From assembly GCA_949132985.1 (NCBI GenBank), contig CASCGD010000009.1, positions 1-52,906 of the forward strand: a DNA stretch of 52,906 nucleotides, written 5' to 3'. Source of the DNA: an uncultured Lachnospiraceae bacterium (lineage in GTDB: Bacteria; Bacillota; Clostridia; Lachnospirales; Lachnospiraceae). Position numbers and translations under genes: made by a program. Shown here in pieces: positions 8,876 through 17,189 of this stretch. The notes under the pieces were generated by a model that worked only from the letters and a program-made list of their open reading frames with translations, did no database searches and had not been told where the DNA came from. How positions within the stretch are numbered: the stretch's first letter is position 1; each line of letters opens with the position of its first letter.

Positions 8876-9164
8876 AATAAAACTCCTTTTTTGTAAATCG
8901 CATTGCGATTATCCGGCAAAACATTTATACTATTGATTGTTGATGGTATATTTATGGAAACTATTCCAATGATATCCGGTTCTATTTTAACTGTTTTGAA
9001 CCGTTTTTTCTATATAAAATAGATAATTTTGACAATATTTCATTTAAAAATTCAGCCTTTTGCGGAAAGGAAACCATCCATGAATCGGGTTTCATGAAAC
9101 CGCGGGCGGAACCGATACAATCCATTTACCGCACGAGAAACTCTCTTCGATATGAGGTAAGATT
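8876..9164. other. AT-rich gene-free stretch with hairpins
   Basis: No gene is supported here. CGGTTC (8977-8982) pairs with GAACCG (8998-9003) and is followed by six T (9004-9009), a terminator-like structure on the plus strand with no obvious gene to terminate. GGTTTCATGAAACC at 9088-9101 is a perfect 14-base palindrome. The AT-richness sets it off from the flanking recombinase and from dtd onwards. Confidence 0.4.
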
Positions 9165-9271
9165 ATGAAAAAATATTCGCATATTTGTGTTCGTTTATAT
9201 TGGTTTTATCATTAACAGCGTGTGGAGCAGATTTTGACGGTAGTTTTCCATTGTCGGGAATTCACATGTAA
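9165..9271 (+). pseudogene. Frameshifted remnant of a small lipoprotein gene
   Basis: ATG 9165 follows GAGGTAAG, but its frame stops after 16 codons. Shifting by one base within the run of six A restores KKIFAYLCSFILVLSLTACG, a textbook lipoprotein signal peptide with lipobox LTAC, which then runs only to a stop at 9269-9271 after about 14 more residues. The simplest reading is a lost base plus 3' truncation of a former lipoprotein gene. The residual protein gives no hint of function. A sequencing error in the A-run cannot be excluded, but the product would still be very short. Confidence 0.45.
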
Positions 9272-9303
9272 TAAAGAAATCGGAACTTGAAAGGAGAAAA
9301 ATT

Positions 9304-9855
9304 ATGCTGCATTGCGGAACACAAAGATTAGAAACGGAACGATTGATTTTAAGAAGGTTCACCAAAGATGATGCCGTTGCCATGTACAAAAACTGGGCAT
9401 CCGATGACGAGGTGACAAAATATTTAACATGGCCCGCACATTCCAATATTGAAGTTACAAAATCTGTACTGAAAGAATGGGTAAACTCCTATTCTGATGA
9501 AAAGTATTATCAGTGGGCGATTGTTTTAAAAGAAAACGGCGATGAACCTGTTGGTTCCATCAGTGTTGTCAATATGAATGAAGACGTTTCTATGGTACAT
9601 ATCGGATACTGTATTGGAAGGAAATGGTGGAAAAAGGGAATCACTTCTGAAGCAATGAGAGTGGTGATGAACTTCTTTTTTGACAAGGTAAATGTAAATC
9701 GTATCGAGGCAAGACATGACCCAAGAAATCTAAATTCCGGCAAAGTAATGATGAAATGCGGAATGAAGTATGAAGGGACTCTGCGCAGTTTTGACCGAAA
9801 CAATCAAGGGATATGTGATGCCAGTTATTATGCATTGTTAAAATCGGAACGGTAA
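9304..9855 (+). CDS. GNAT-family N-acetyltransferase (RimJ/RimL-like)
   Basis: Acetyl-CoA-dependent N-acetyltransferase, 183 residues, related to RimJ/RimL enzymes that acetylate ribosomal protein N-termini; many relatives have other or unknown substrates. It begins with the typical [16 protein letters not shown]. Residues [20 protein letters not shown] form the acetyl-CoA pyrophosphate-binding region, and [26 protein letters not shown] is the usual C-terminal part. AAAGGAGAAAAATT precedes ATG 9304. It is visibly richer in A+T codons than its neighbours and lies beside a broken lipoprotein gene, so it may be acquired. Substrate unknown. Confidence 0.85.
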   Translation: MLHCGTQRLETERLILRRFTKDDAVAMYKNWASDDEVTKYLTWPAHSNIEVTKSVLKEWVNSYSDEKYYQWAIVLKENGDEPVGSISVVNMNEDVSMVHIGYCIGRKWWKKGITSEAMRVVMNFFFDKVNVNRIEARHDPRNLNSGKVMMKCGMKYEGTLRSFDRNNQGICDASYYALLKSER

Positions 9856-9881
9856 AATTCCAGACAGAGGGGAGCTCGAAT

Positions 9882-10328
9882 ATGAAGTTTGTAATTCAAA
9901 AGGTGAGCCGTGCAAGTGTCACGGTGGAAGAGAAGGTAATCGGGAAGATCGGCAGAGGATTTCTGGTATTGATCGGTGTGTCAGAGGATGATACAAAGGA
10001 AATCGCGGATAAGCTTGTAAAGAAACTGCTTGGACTTCGCATTTTTGAGGATGCACAGGGGAAGACAAACCTTTCTCTGCGGGATGTAGACGGGAGCCTG
10101 CTGCTTGTCAGCCAGTTTACGCTGTATGCGGATTGTAAAAAGGGAAATCGCCCCTCCTTCACAAAGGCGGGCAATCCAACGCTTGCAAACGAATTGTATG
10201 AATATATCATTGAAAAATGCAGTCTGGAATTTCCGGTGGAAACCGGGGCCTTTGGCGCGGATATGAAGGTGGAGCTGTTAAACGACGGGCCGTTTACGAT
10301 CATATTCGATTCGGCAGAGCTGTTGTAA
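9882..10328 (+). CDS. dtd: D-aminoacyl-tRNA deacylase
   Basis: Hydrolyses D-amino acids wrongly attached to tRNA. The 148-residue protein has the family motifs [16 protein letters not shown] at the N-terminus, [12 protein letters not shown] (the SQFTL motif) and, near the C-terminus, [11 protein letters not shown]. The last corresponds to the cross-subunit Gly-Pro motif, usually NxGPVT; here Phe replaces Val while Gly-Pro is kept. Length is normal. It lies 26 bases after the GNAT gene and is followed by 240 bases of regulatory DNA. Confidence 0.95.
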   Translation: MKFVIQKVSRASVTVEEKVIGKIGRGFLVLIGVSEDDTKEIADKLVKKLLGLRIFEDAQGKTNLSLRDVDGSLLLVSQFTLYADCKKGNRPSFTKAGNPTLANELYEYIIEKCSLEFPVETGAFGADMKVELLNDGPFTIIFDSAELL

Positions 10329-10459
10329 GACAGTATGGCAGTAAAGCCGCAGGCTGAGCTGGTATGCTGTATCGTCGATTGTTTGGCCGGATTTGTCTGT
10401 GTTTTTTTGTCCGCTTCGTCCCGAAATCTATTCCTAAAAATCTTTCAAAATGAATATGA

Positions 10460-10524
10460 TTCAATATAAATTTATTGAATTACGATAAATTTATATTGAA
10501 TTTCATTTTTTGATGTGCTAAAAT
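10460..10524 (+). promoter_or_regulatory. Promoter overlapped by a perfect 16-bp inverted repeat
   Basis: TTCAATATAAATTTAT (10460-10475) is repeated exactly in inverse (10485-10500) around nine bases. The right arm runs into TTGAAT (10496-10501), followed by 17 bases and TAAAAT (10519-10524), a good sigma-A promoter 46 bases before the DUF2975 gene. The symmetry suggests an operator; the XRE regulator encoded two genes downstream is the obvious candidate to bind it. The rest of 10329-10459 shows nothing else. Confidence 0.7.
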
Positions 10525-10569
10525 CAAAAGAGATCAGAATGGTACCGCTGATCGAAGAAAGGAAAAAAT

Positions 10570-11049
10570 ATGACACAATCAGAAATCTCCAGGTGGTTAA
10601 AGGCAGTGACTGTTTTGCTGGCGGCGATGGGCATCGTATTTTTCTTTATGGTCGTTCCGATTCTTGCGGTCATCTCAAAACAGCGTTATCCACAGCTTGC
10701 ATTCCTGTTTTATCCGGGACTTGCATATACGGCTGCCATCGCAATTCCGTGTTATGCCATTTTATACCATTTCTGGCAGGTTTGCAGGCAGATTGGCCTC
10801 GACAATTCCTTTTCGAAGGAAAATGCCGCCGCCTTTACGTCCATCAGTCGGCTCGCTTTTTTTCTGACGATCGAGTGGTTTATCGGATTGCTGTTTCTGG
10901 CAGTCGGAGGCTGGATGAAGACCGGCGCACTGGTGATCCTTATATTTGGCATCTTTCTGAGCATGATTGTTACAATTATCGCCGCCGCCTTATCACATTT
11001 GATTTTTAAGGCATACGAGCTGCGGCAGGAAAACGATCTGACAATATAA
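10570..11049 (+). CDS. DUF2975 membrane protein
   Basis: Integral membrane protein of 159 residues with about four hydrophobic segments (roughly 14-38, 50-75, 98-120 and 124-147) and no recognisable catalytic motif. Such proteins commonly lie next to a small YozG-type XRE regulator, as here, where the regulator gene starts 40 bases downstream. AAAGGAAAAAAT precedes ATG 10570. The function is unknown to me; a membrane partner or sensor for the regulator is a guess from context. Confidence 0.75.
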   Translation: MTQSEISRWLKAVTVLLAAMGIVFFFMVVPILAVISKQRYPQLAFLFYPGLAYTAAIAIPCYAILYHFWQVCRQIGLDNSFSKENAAAFTSISRLAFFLTIEWFIGLLFLAVGGWMKTGALVILIFGIFLSMIVTIIAAALSHLIFKAYELRQENDLTI

Positions 11050-11089
11050 AGAGATGTGGATGTCAATTTAGGAAAAGGACGGTGCAGGA

Positions 11090-11293
11090 GTGATCATTAT
11101 TCGGTTAGATGTGATGCTCGCCAAACGCAAAATGAGCGTGACGGAGCTTTCGGAGCGCGTCGGTATTACTATGGCGAACATCTCCATATTAAAAAATGGA
11201 AAAGCAAAGGCGATCAAGCTGGAAACCTTAAACAAAATCTGTCATGTATTAGACTGTCAGCCGGGAGATCTTCTGGAATATCTGGAGGATTGA
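11090..11293 (+). CDS. Small XRE-family helix-turn-helix regulator (YozG-like)
   Basis: A 67-residue DNA-binding protein consisting of little more than one Cro/C1-type helix-turn-helix: LAKRKMSVTELSERVGI then TMANISILKNGKAKAIKLET. The start is GTG 11090, with GCAGGA close upstream. The C-terminal CQPGDLLEYLED is typical of the HTH_26 group found with DUF2975 proteins. It is expected to bind the palindrome at 10460-10500 and regulate its own operon; that is inference. Confidence 0.88.
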   Translation: MIIIRLDVMLAKRKMSVTELSERVGITMANISILKNGKAKAIKLETLNKICHVLDCQPGDLLEYLED

Positions 11294-11295
11294 AT

Positions 11296-12969
11296 ATGGG
11301 AGAATTACAGACAAACAGGCAGCAAAGCAATCAGGCAGTCCCGGTAAAGACCTGGAGTGAAGCGGTGATCGTGGATGAAGAACAGCGCAGAAAAGAGCAG
11401 GAGAGCCGCGCAAAATGGTTTGCCAGGCTTTTTGTTCCAAGTATGGTTTACGCGGCTTCTTACACGGTATTCACTTATCAAAACAGTACCGGCCTGGGAA
11501 TTTTTGCATGGATATTCGCGACGGCACTTTACGCGCTCTATCTGATGCGCACATCTGGTCTGCGGCTGAAAAAAGGCAGCGGCTTTCTGCTGGCGCTTAT
11601 GGGCCTGCTCGGAATCTCCACTCTTTTGACAGCAAACAGATGGTTGATTTTCTGTAATAAATGCGGATTTTGCCTGCTGCTTCTCTATTTTCTTCTGACA
11701 CAGACGAAAAACAGTGACGGCTGGAGCATACTGGAAATGCTTAAAAGCATGGCTTTTGCGGTCTTTGGAGCAATCGGGAAGGTATGGACACCCTTTGCGG
11801 AAGGGTATAGTTGGATTTACACACATATACAGAAACAGGGCGGCAGGCATGACGACGAACAGGTGAAAAAGCAGCACATGGCTCTGCTTGGCATTATCAT
11901 CACCATTCCGGTACTTCTTTTTCTGGGGAGTCTGCTCATGAGCGCAGATGCGGTGTTTAAAAATATGATGGGATATTTTACCTTCACCTGGGTACCAGAG
12001 ATTCATGTGGATGTGTTTGGCATTTGCTGCAGCTTTTTATTCGGATTGCTTGCATCTTACTGCGGTATGCACTATATACTTGAAAGCAGCGGTGAGAGAG
12101 TGGAAGCGGCGCAGACCAAGTATCCCGCTATGATTGCACAGATCGTTATCAGCTCCGTACTCGTGCTGTACGTGTGGTTCTGCCTCGTGCAGATCATCTA
12201 TCTCTTTGGAGGGTTTGGAACACTTCCGAAGGGTATGACTTACGCACAGTATGCGCGCGCCGGTTTTTTCCAGCTGCTGTTTGTGTGCATTTTAAATGTG
12301 TTTCTGGTCCTGTCAGTGAAACGATTTTTTGAGGATGTCAGCTATTTGAGATATGTATTGCTCGGCATCTGTCTGTGCAGCTATGTGATGACAGCATCCA
12401 GCGCTTACCGGATGATCCTGTATGTGCAGGCATATCATCTGACGGTTTTGCGGGTCGTTGTGCTGGTGGCATTGGGGACAATCGCGGTTTTGCTGGCAGG
12501 CGTGGCCGCAAGTGTTTTTAACGAAAAGTTTCGGATTCTGCCGTACTTCGTGACGGTAATCAGCATTGTATACACGCTATTTTCCTTTTCCAATGCGGAG
12601 CGGTTTGTGGTGCAGTACGATTTGGCGCACATGACTGAAGACAATGCCGACGGCATCTTTGAGTATATGAGCCAGCTTTCCCTGGATGCTTTGCCGGAGG
12701 CCATCAGCTTGCTGGAGCAGGAAGATGACGGATACGCAAAGGAAGTGTGTGAAAAGCTGCAAATAACCTGTCAGGCCTGTGACGTGCAGCCCGGCGAGCA
12801 ACTGTTTGACTACCTTCGTCCAGATGATGAAACCTACGGATGGCTCGTTCGGTGGCTCGGATATAACCGAAAGCTTTTAAGTGATGATTCGCTGATGTCG
12901 TGGAATCTGTCTTCATGGCATGCGAAAGCTGCGCTGCAGGGATTTATGAAACACCTGCGCACAGCTTAA
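11296..12969 (+). CDS. DUF4173/DUF4153-type polytopic membrane protein
   Basis: A 557-residue protein with a hydrophilic N-terminus of about 50 residues, many membrane segments from about 55 to 415, and a soluble C-terminal part. The segment NAERFVVQYDLAHMTEDN followed by DGIFEYMSQLSLDALP is the recognisable DUF4173 tail. ATG 11296 is chosen because GGAGGATTGAAT precedes it and it starts two bases after the regulator's stop; a longer open frame to 11056 only runs over the regulator gene. Function unknown. It closes the DUF2975-XRE operon, so all three are probably controlled together. The last codons overlap a direct repeat described separately. Confidence 0.8.
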   Translation: MGELQTNRQQSNQAVPVKTWSEAVIVDEEQRRKEQESRAKWFARLFVPSMVYAASYTVFTYQNSTGLGIFAWIFATALYALYLMRTSGLRLKKGSGFLLALMGLLGISTLLTANRWLIFCNKCGFCLLLLYFLLTQTKNSDGWSILEMLKSMAFAVFGAIGKVWTPFAEGYSWIYTHIQKQGGRHDDEQVKKQHMALLGIIITIPVLLFLGSLLMSADAVFKNMMGYFTFTWVPEIHVDVFGICCSFLFGLLASYCGMHYILESSGERVEAAQTKYPAMIAQIVISSVLVLYVWFCLVQIIYLFGGFGTLPKGMTYAQYARAGFFQLLFVCILNVFLVLSVKRFFEDVSYLRYVLLGICLCSYVMTASSAYRMILYVQAYHLTVLRVVVLVALGTIAVLLAGVAASVFNEKFRILPYFVTVISIVYTLFSFSNAERFVVQYDLAHMTEDNADGIFEYMSQLSLDALPEAISLLEQEDDGYAKEVCEKLQITCQACDVQPGEQLFDYLRPDDETYGWLVRWLGYNRKLLSDDSLMSWNLSSWHAKAALQGFMKHLRTA

Positions 12970-13081
12970 CGAATATGTTTATGGATTCCACACAGTTTAA
13001 CGAATTAGTTGGAGGCTGTGCCGCAGATAGCAAATTTCCATCATACACCTGCGCACAGCCTCTAACTATTCGTTAAACTGT
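12951..13081. repeat. 15-bp direct repeat enclosing a ~30-bp imperfect inverted repeat
   Basis: ACACCTGCGCACAGC occurs at 12951-12965 (end of the DUF4173 gene) and again at 13045-13059. Between and over them, 12992-13021 and 13053-13081 form inverted arms of 30 and 29 bases with one indel and one substitution. A partial third copy of the arm start (ACAGCTTAACGAATA) is at 12961-12975. The hairpin lies between convergent genes and could terminate both, but the direct repeats suggest it arose by duplication or insertion. Confidence 0.65.
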
Positions 13082-13096
13082 TCTTTTGCGAATAGT

Positions 13097-13714
13097 TTAC
13101 GAGATCTCCCCGTATTTCAGCAATATCTCCACACAGCCATCAATGCCGATTTTTTCACTGCTGAGCGCCAGATCATAGCTGCGGGAATCGCCCCATTTTT
13201 TATTTGTATAGAAATTGTAATAGCTTGCGCGCTGTTTATCCGTGCGGTTGATCAGATCCTTTGCCTTTCCCTCGGAAAGCTCCAGGTCTCTGGCGACACG
13301 TTTGATGCGATAATCCTTACTTGCATAGATAAATGCATTGATGCAGTTTGTGTGCTCGGACAACGCATAGTCGGCACAGCGGCCTACAATGACGCAGGAG
13401 CCTTCCTTTGCAATTCTCTTGATCGTATCAAACTGTGCGAGAAATACCTTCTGGCTTAGTGGCATATCCAGATAAGCACTGCCGTGATAATGGCTGAAGG
13501 AATAAGTATCTGTCACTAAGGAATACAAAAAGCTGCTGGTGGGCTTTTCATCCTGCATATGAAAAATTTCTTCGCATAAACCGCTTTCTGCCGCTGCACG
13601 GCTCAACAGCTCCTTATCAAAAAAAGGAACTCCCAGCCGTTTTGCCAGCTTCTGGCCCACATCCTTGCCGCCACTTCCAAATTCACGTCCAATCGTATAA
13701 ATAATATTTTCCAT
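13097..13714 (-). CDS. Cytidylate kinase-like family protein
   Basis: P-loop nucleotide-kinase fold of 205 residues. IYTIGREFGSGGKDVGQKLA at the N-terminus is a modified Walker A of the cytidylate kinase-like family, and FFDKELL follows as usual. CVIVGRCADYAL and the Arg-rich stretch RIKRVARDLELSEGKAKDLI correspond to the core and lid. The substrate of this family is not established; it is distinct from Cmk. ATG 13714 has AAAGGATG eight bases upstream. It is the last gene of the minus-strand series beginning at the HlyD-like gene. Confidence 0.88.
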   Translation of the reverse strand: MENIIYTIGREFGSGGKDVGQKLAKRLGVPFFDKELLSRAAAESGLCEEIFHMQDEKPTSSFLYSLVTDTYSFSHYHGSAYLDMPLSQKVFLAQFDTIKRIAKEGSCVIVGRCADYALSEHTNCINAFIYASKDYRIKRVARDLELSEGKAKDLINRTDKQRASYYNFYTNKKWGDSRSYDLALSSEKIGIDGCVEILLKYGEIS

Positions 13715-13758
13715 AGAAACACATCCTTTCTGGTTGGGATATATTTATTATAACATTA

Positions 13759-14682
13759 TTAACGCAAATCTGCTAACAATTTTTCAAAATATTTTGGCAA
13801 TTGTGCACAAATTTCCAAAAATTCTCCGGTTGTCGGGTGAATAAATCCCAAATTCATGGCATGCAATGTCTGACCTTCCAGCTTCCATCTGCCGTTTGCT
13901 TTTCGGCCTCCGTATACTTCGTCACCGAGTAAAGGGTGGCCGATGCTCGCCATATGCACACGGATCTGGTGTGTACGCCCGGTTTCCAGTTTAAATTCCG
14001 CATAAGTATAATTGCCAAAGCGCTCCAGCACACGGTAATGCGTCACCGCCTCTTTCCCGTTTTTTTTGTTGACTGCCATCTTTTTACGGTTTGATGGATC
14101 ACGGCCGATGGGCGCATCGATCACACCCTCGTCTTCCCGCAAATTTCCGATAACGATCCCTCGATATCTGCGGTTGCAGGAATGATTTTTCAGCTGTGCG
14201 GCGATGTTTGTATGAGCCTGGTCCGTCTTGCAGACAATGAGCGATCCTGTGGTGTCCCGATCAATGCGGTGGACGATACCTGGGCGCACCACTCCTCCAA
14301 TGCCGCTTAAGCTGTTGCCGCAATGATACATGACGGCATTCACCAGAGTGCCGGAATAATGTCCGGCTGAAGGGTGCACCACCATCCCCTTCGGCTTGTT
14401 CACGACAAGCAGGTCGTCATCTTCGTAGAGAATATCAAGGGGAATATTTTCCGCCTCGATTGTGAGCCGCTCGGCAGGCGGCAGTTCCACCGTAATCAGA
14501 TCTTCCGCACGGAGGCGATAATTTGCCTTCAGCGCTTTCCCGCTCATCGTGACGTTTCCATCCCGGATGAGTTTCGAAAAATAAGTTCTTGACCGATCCG
14601 GAAAAACCGCGGCCAGGAACTTATCTAATCGTTCATCCTCATATTCATAAGAAACCTCAAAGGTCGTAATGACGCTGTTCAT
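13759..14682 (-). CDS. rluD: RluA/RluD-family 23S rRNA pseudouridine synthase
   Basis: Isomerises uridine to pseudouridine in RNA. The 307-residue protein has an N-terminal S4 domain (about 16-75, RLDKFLAAVFPDRSRTYFSK) and the synthase domain with catalytic Asp141 in HRIDRDTTGSL. VVNKPKGMVVHP and the C-terminal GRTHQIRVHM are also family motifs. The start at ATG 14682 shares four bases (ATGA) with the lspA stop and has GGAGGCAAGGGAGTC upstream, so translation is coupled. The target position is assumed from gene order after lspA, as for ylyB in Bacillus. Confidence 0.9.
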   Translation of the reverse strand: MNSVITTFEVSYEYEDERLDKFLAAVFPDRSRTYFSKLIRDGNVTMSGKALKANYRLRAEDLITVELPPAERLTIEAENIPLDILYEDDDLLVVNKPKGMVVHPSAGHYSGTLVNAVMYHCGNSLSGIGGVVRPGIVHRIDRDTTGSLIVCKTDQAHTNIAAQLKNHSCNRRYRGIVIGNLREDEGVIDAPIGRDPSNRKKMAVNKKNGKEAVTHYRVLERFGNYTYAEFKLETGRTHQIRVHMASIGHPLLGDEVYGGRKANGRWKLEGQTLHAMNLGFIHPTTGEFLEICAQLPKYFEKLLADLR

Positions 14683-15224
14683 GACTCCCTTGCCTCCGTT
14701 TTTTTCCACGGAAAAATCCGCGCGGCCAGCAAGTCAAGCTCGTCTTCCTTATAATAAAAAAGAAAAAGAATGACAAATAGGGCCATCGCACATGTGACGT
14801 AGATATCCGCCACGTTAAAAATCGGGAAATGAATCAGCGAAAAATAAAAGAAATCAATCACATAATTATTTTCAATCCGATCAATACAATTTCCGATTGC
14901 CCCGGCGAACAGCGCTATGCAGATGCCGTGCAGCGCATAAAATTTTCTCCGCACGGGTATTCTGCCATAAGTATAGACTAAAAGCAAAATCATCAGAAAT
15001 GTAATCACAAGAAAAAACATGCGTTTCCCCTGTAATACGCCAAAGGCTGCCCCCTGGTTTTCCAGATAGCGAAGCTCAAACACACCTTCAAGCAGCACAA
15101 ACGGCTGCTGTCCGCGAAGCCCTTCGACTGCCAGGTGCTTGGTAAACTGATCCAGCCAGATCAAAATAATAGAAAGGACCGCCCCGAGTCCATAGAGCAT
15201 TCCCAGCTGCTTTTTTGTGTTCAT
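14679..15224 (-). CDS. lspA: Lipoprotein signal peptidase II
   Basis: Membrane aspartyl protease that cleaves prolipoproteins at the lipobox Cys. The 181-residue protein has four hydrophobic segments and the conserved blocks IWLDQFTK, YLENQGAAFG, AGAIGNCIDRI and FNVADIYVTC; the two catalytic Asp are in NCIDR and FNVAD. The C-terminal tail is slightly longer than average. It lies nine bases downstream of aroB and overlaps rluD. It will process the lipoproteins in this window, such as the DUF3048 protein. Confidence 0.95.
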   Translation of the reverse strand: MNTKKQLGMLYGLGAVLSIILIWLDQFTKHLAVEGLRGQQPFVLLEGVFELRYLENQGAAFGVLQGKRMFFLVITFLMILLLVYTYGRIPVRRKFYALHGICIALFAGAIGNCIDRIENNYVIDFFYFSLIHFPIFNVADIYVTCAMALFVILFLFYYKEDELDLLAARIFPWKKTEARES

Positions 15225-15233
15225 AAAAACTCC

Positions 15234-16331
15234 TTACGGGCACAGCACATATTCGATGGCCTCGAGCAGATCCTCGTCCGTCAGGCTTAAATCCGAATAT
15301 GCCTCGCCGATATTTTTTAATAAAGTAAACTTTATTTTTCCGCCAATCATTTTTTTGTCTGATTTTGAAGTCTCCAAAATTTTATTTCTATCGTAGCCGT
15401 CGGTGCGGACCGGCAGATCATAGGATGCAAGCACATCCTCAATGTCGTGAAGCTCTTCAGCGGTCAGATTTCCTTTTTTCATGGATAAAAATGATGCCGC
15501 CACAATGCCGAGGGATACACATTCTCCGTGATAAAGGGAAAAATCAGACAGCTTCTCGATGGCATGCCCGATCGTGTGCCCAAAGTTCAGCAGCGCCCGC
15601 TCTCCCTTTTCCTTAGGATCATTTTCCACAACAACACGCTTGATATTGCAGCCGGTTTCAAGCAGATCGATCAGCGTTTCGGGAGACTTCCGTAAAATAA
15701 GCTCACGGTTTTCACGCATCCATATATAGTATGCCTTGTCCCGGATGAGTCCATGCTTAATCTCCTCTGCCATGCCGCCTGCGAACTGCCGGTCAGGAAG
15801 CGAATGAAACACCTCCGTGCTCATGTAAACAAGCCTTGGCTGATAAAAAGAGCCCACCATGTTCTTATACTGCCAAAAATCCACACCGGTTTTGCCGCCG
15901 ATGCTTGAATCCACCTGCGCCAGTAAGGACGTTGGTATCTGTATGAAGTCAATGCCCCGCAGATAGGTAGCTGCGCCAAACCCGGTCAGATCTCCGACGA
16001 CCCCGCCGCCAAGTGCAACGAGCAGATCATGTCGGTCGAAATGGTTAACTATTAACTGTTCATATAATTTTTGAACTGTATCCATATTTTTACTTTGCTC
16101 TCCGGCCTCGAAAACAAAAGAAATAAATCCGCAGAACTGTGGCTCCAGGATGGCACGGACCCTGTTCAAGTATATTTTTGCCACGTTTGAATCGGATACA
16201 ATGCAGATCTTTTTCGTTTTTGTATCTCCAACTGCACGGAAGATATCATCCGCAAGATGATCGAACGTCTCGTTTAGTGTGATCTCATAACACGGATTAC
16301 CATTATAGTGGACCGTTATCTCCTTTCGCAT
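15234..16331 (-). CDS. aroB: 3-dehydroquinate synthase
   Basis: Second enzyme of the shikimate pathway: converts DAHP to 3-dehydroquinate using NAD and a metal. The 365 residues contain the NAD-binding GGGVVGDLTGFGAATYLRGI, PTSLLAQVDSSIGGKTGVD and the metal ligands in ALLNFGHTIGHAIEKL and YHGECVSLG. The start MRKEITVHYN at ATG 16331 is consistent with family length. It is the only shikimate gene here and sits between ylmH and lspA, an unusual neighbour for a division cluster. Confidence 0.96.
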   Translation of the reverse strand: MRKEITVHYNGNPCYEITLNETFDHLADDIFRAVGDTKTKKICIVSDSNVAKIYLNRVRAILEPQFCGFISFVFEAGEQSKNMDTVQKLYEQLIVNHFDRHDLLVALGGGVVGDLTGFGAATYLRGIDFIQIPTSLLAQVDSSIGGKTGVDFWQYKNMVGSFYQPRLVYMSTEVFHSLPDRQFAGGMAEEIKHGLIRDKAYYIWMRENRELILRKSPETLIDLLETGCNIKRVVVENDPKEKGERALLNFGHTIGHAIEKLSDFSLYHGECVSLGIVAASFLSMKKGNLTAEELHDIEDVLASYDLPVRTDGYDRNKILETSKSDKKMIGGKIKFTLLKNIGEAYSDLSLTDEDLLEAIEYVLCP

Positions 16332-16360
16332 GTCACATACTCCTTTCCTGCCTCAAACAC

Positions 16361-17185
16361 TCAACTGTAAATTTTGTAGGAAAACTTTAGCCGGTCTTTT
16401 TTTGTTGTGCCAAGTATCTCCCCAAAGCGCACTTTTCCAAAGCCGCGGATGGAAAGGACTTCTCCTTGTTTACAATAATAAGTATTATGTAAACATTCGG
16501 CGCCATTCACAAAAATTTTGCCATCTGCGATGAGCTTTCTGGATGTAGCGCGGGATATCTTACAGATAGCGGCAATGACCGCATCCAGTCGATTGGACGT
16601 GACAATTGCCTCTTTTTCCTCAAAATTCGGCTCATATGAGATCTGCCGCTCTTCCAGAACATCAAGTGTCACAGCGGTATGGCGCACCATGGAGAGGTTG
16701 TCTACAATATAGGGAACAATCGTCTCCTCGGCAAAAACAAATATGTTTTCATCGTCAACGATCAAATCGCCCAGCTTGCTTCGCTTTGCGCCAAGACTCA
16801 TAAGGGCGCCCAGTACGTCGCGGTGTGTCAGCTTCTCCGCAAATTTCGGATAGCTGGGTATGATACGCAGGCATTTGAAGGGATATGCCAGGACTTCCTG
16901 CTCCTTTAGCGGCAAGCTTCTGTCTGCGGATCTGCAAATCCGGCGGGAAATATTTTCTTCCTGCGCATAAAAGAGAGCATCAGGGATGAACGCTGCCATC
17001 TGACGCTCTGCATACTCATATCCTCCAAACAGTTCATAAGCTGTCACAAGCTCCCCCGCATTCTGCTGTAAAATCGCCTGTTCACTCAAAGAAAGAAAAT
17101 CGCTGAAGGTCACAATTCCCTTTCGATTGGCCTGTCTCGATAAATCCAGAAACCGCTTTCCCATGTAAAGCAACTCATCATTCAT
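16361..17185 (-). CDS. ylmH: YlmH-type S4-domain RNA-binding protein
   Basis: Cell-division-cluster protein with an RNA-binding S4 domain; YlmH homologues have been linked to rescue of stalled 50S subunits. With the start at ATG 17185 (MNDELLYMGKRFLDLS) it has 274 residues, close to family size; the longer open frame overlaps sepF and is discarded. The S4 domain is at about 195-250 (LDAVIAAICKISRATSRKLI, then GKIFVNG). It begins four bases after the sepF stop. DivIVA and YlmG genes, its usual neighbours, are absent. Confidence 0.9.
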   Translation of the reverse strand: MNDELLYMGKRFLDLSRQANRKGIVTFSDFLSLSEQAILQQNAGELVTAYELFGGYEYAERQMAAFIPDALFYAQEENISRRICRSADRSLPLKEQEVLAYPFKCLRIIPSYPKFAEKLTHRDVLGALMSLGAKRSKLGDLIVDDENIFVFAEETIVPYIVDNLSMVRHTAVTLDVLEERQISYEPNFEEKEAIVTSNRLDAVIAAICKISRATSRKLIADGKIFVNGAECLHNTYYCKQGEVLSIRGFGKVRFGEILGTTKKDRLKFSYKIYS

Positions 17186-17189
17186 AGTC

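Noticed and set aside
8977-9009. Terminator-like hairpin taken as evidence for a small RNA
   Set aside because: No promoter at a suitable distance upstream could be supported; recorded only as a structure.
11056-11295. N-terminal extension of the DUF4173 protein
   Set aside because: It reads over the XRE gene in another frame; the ATG at 11296 has a better ribosome-binding site and the regulator is clearly coding.
11305-12006. A 233-codon minus-strand open frame
   Set aside because: Antisense to the DUF4173 gene, with no start signal.
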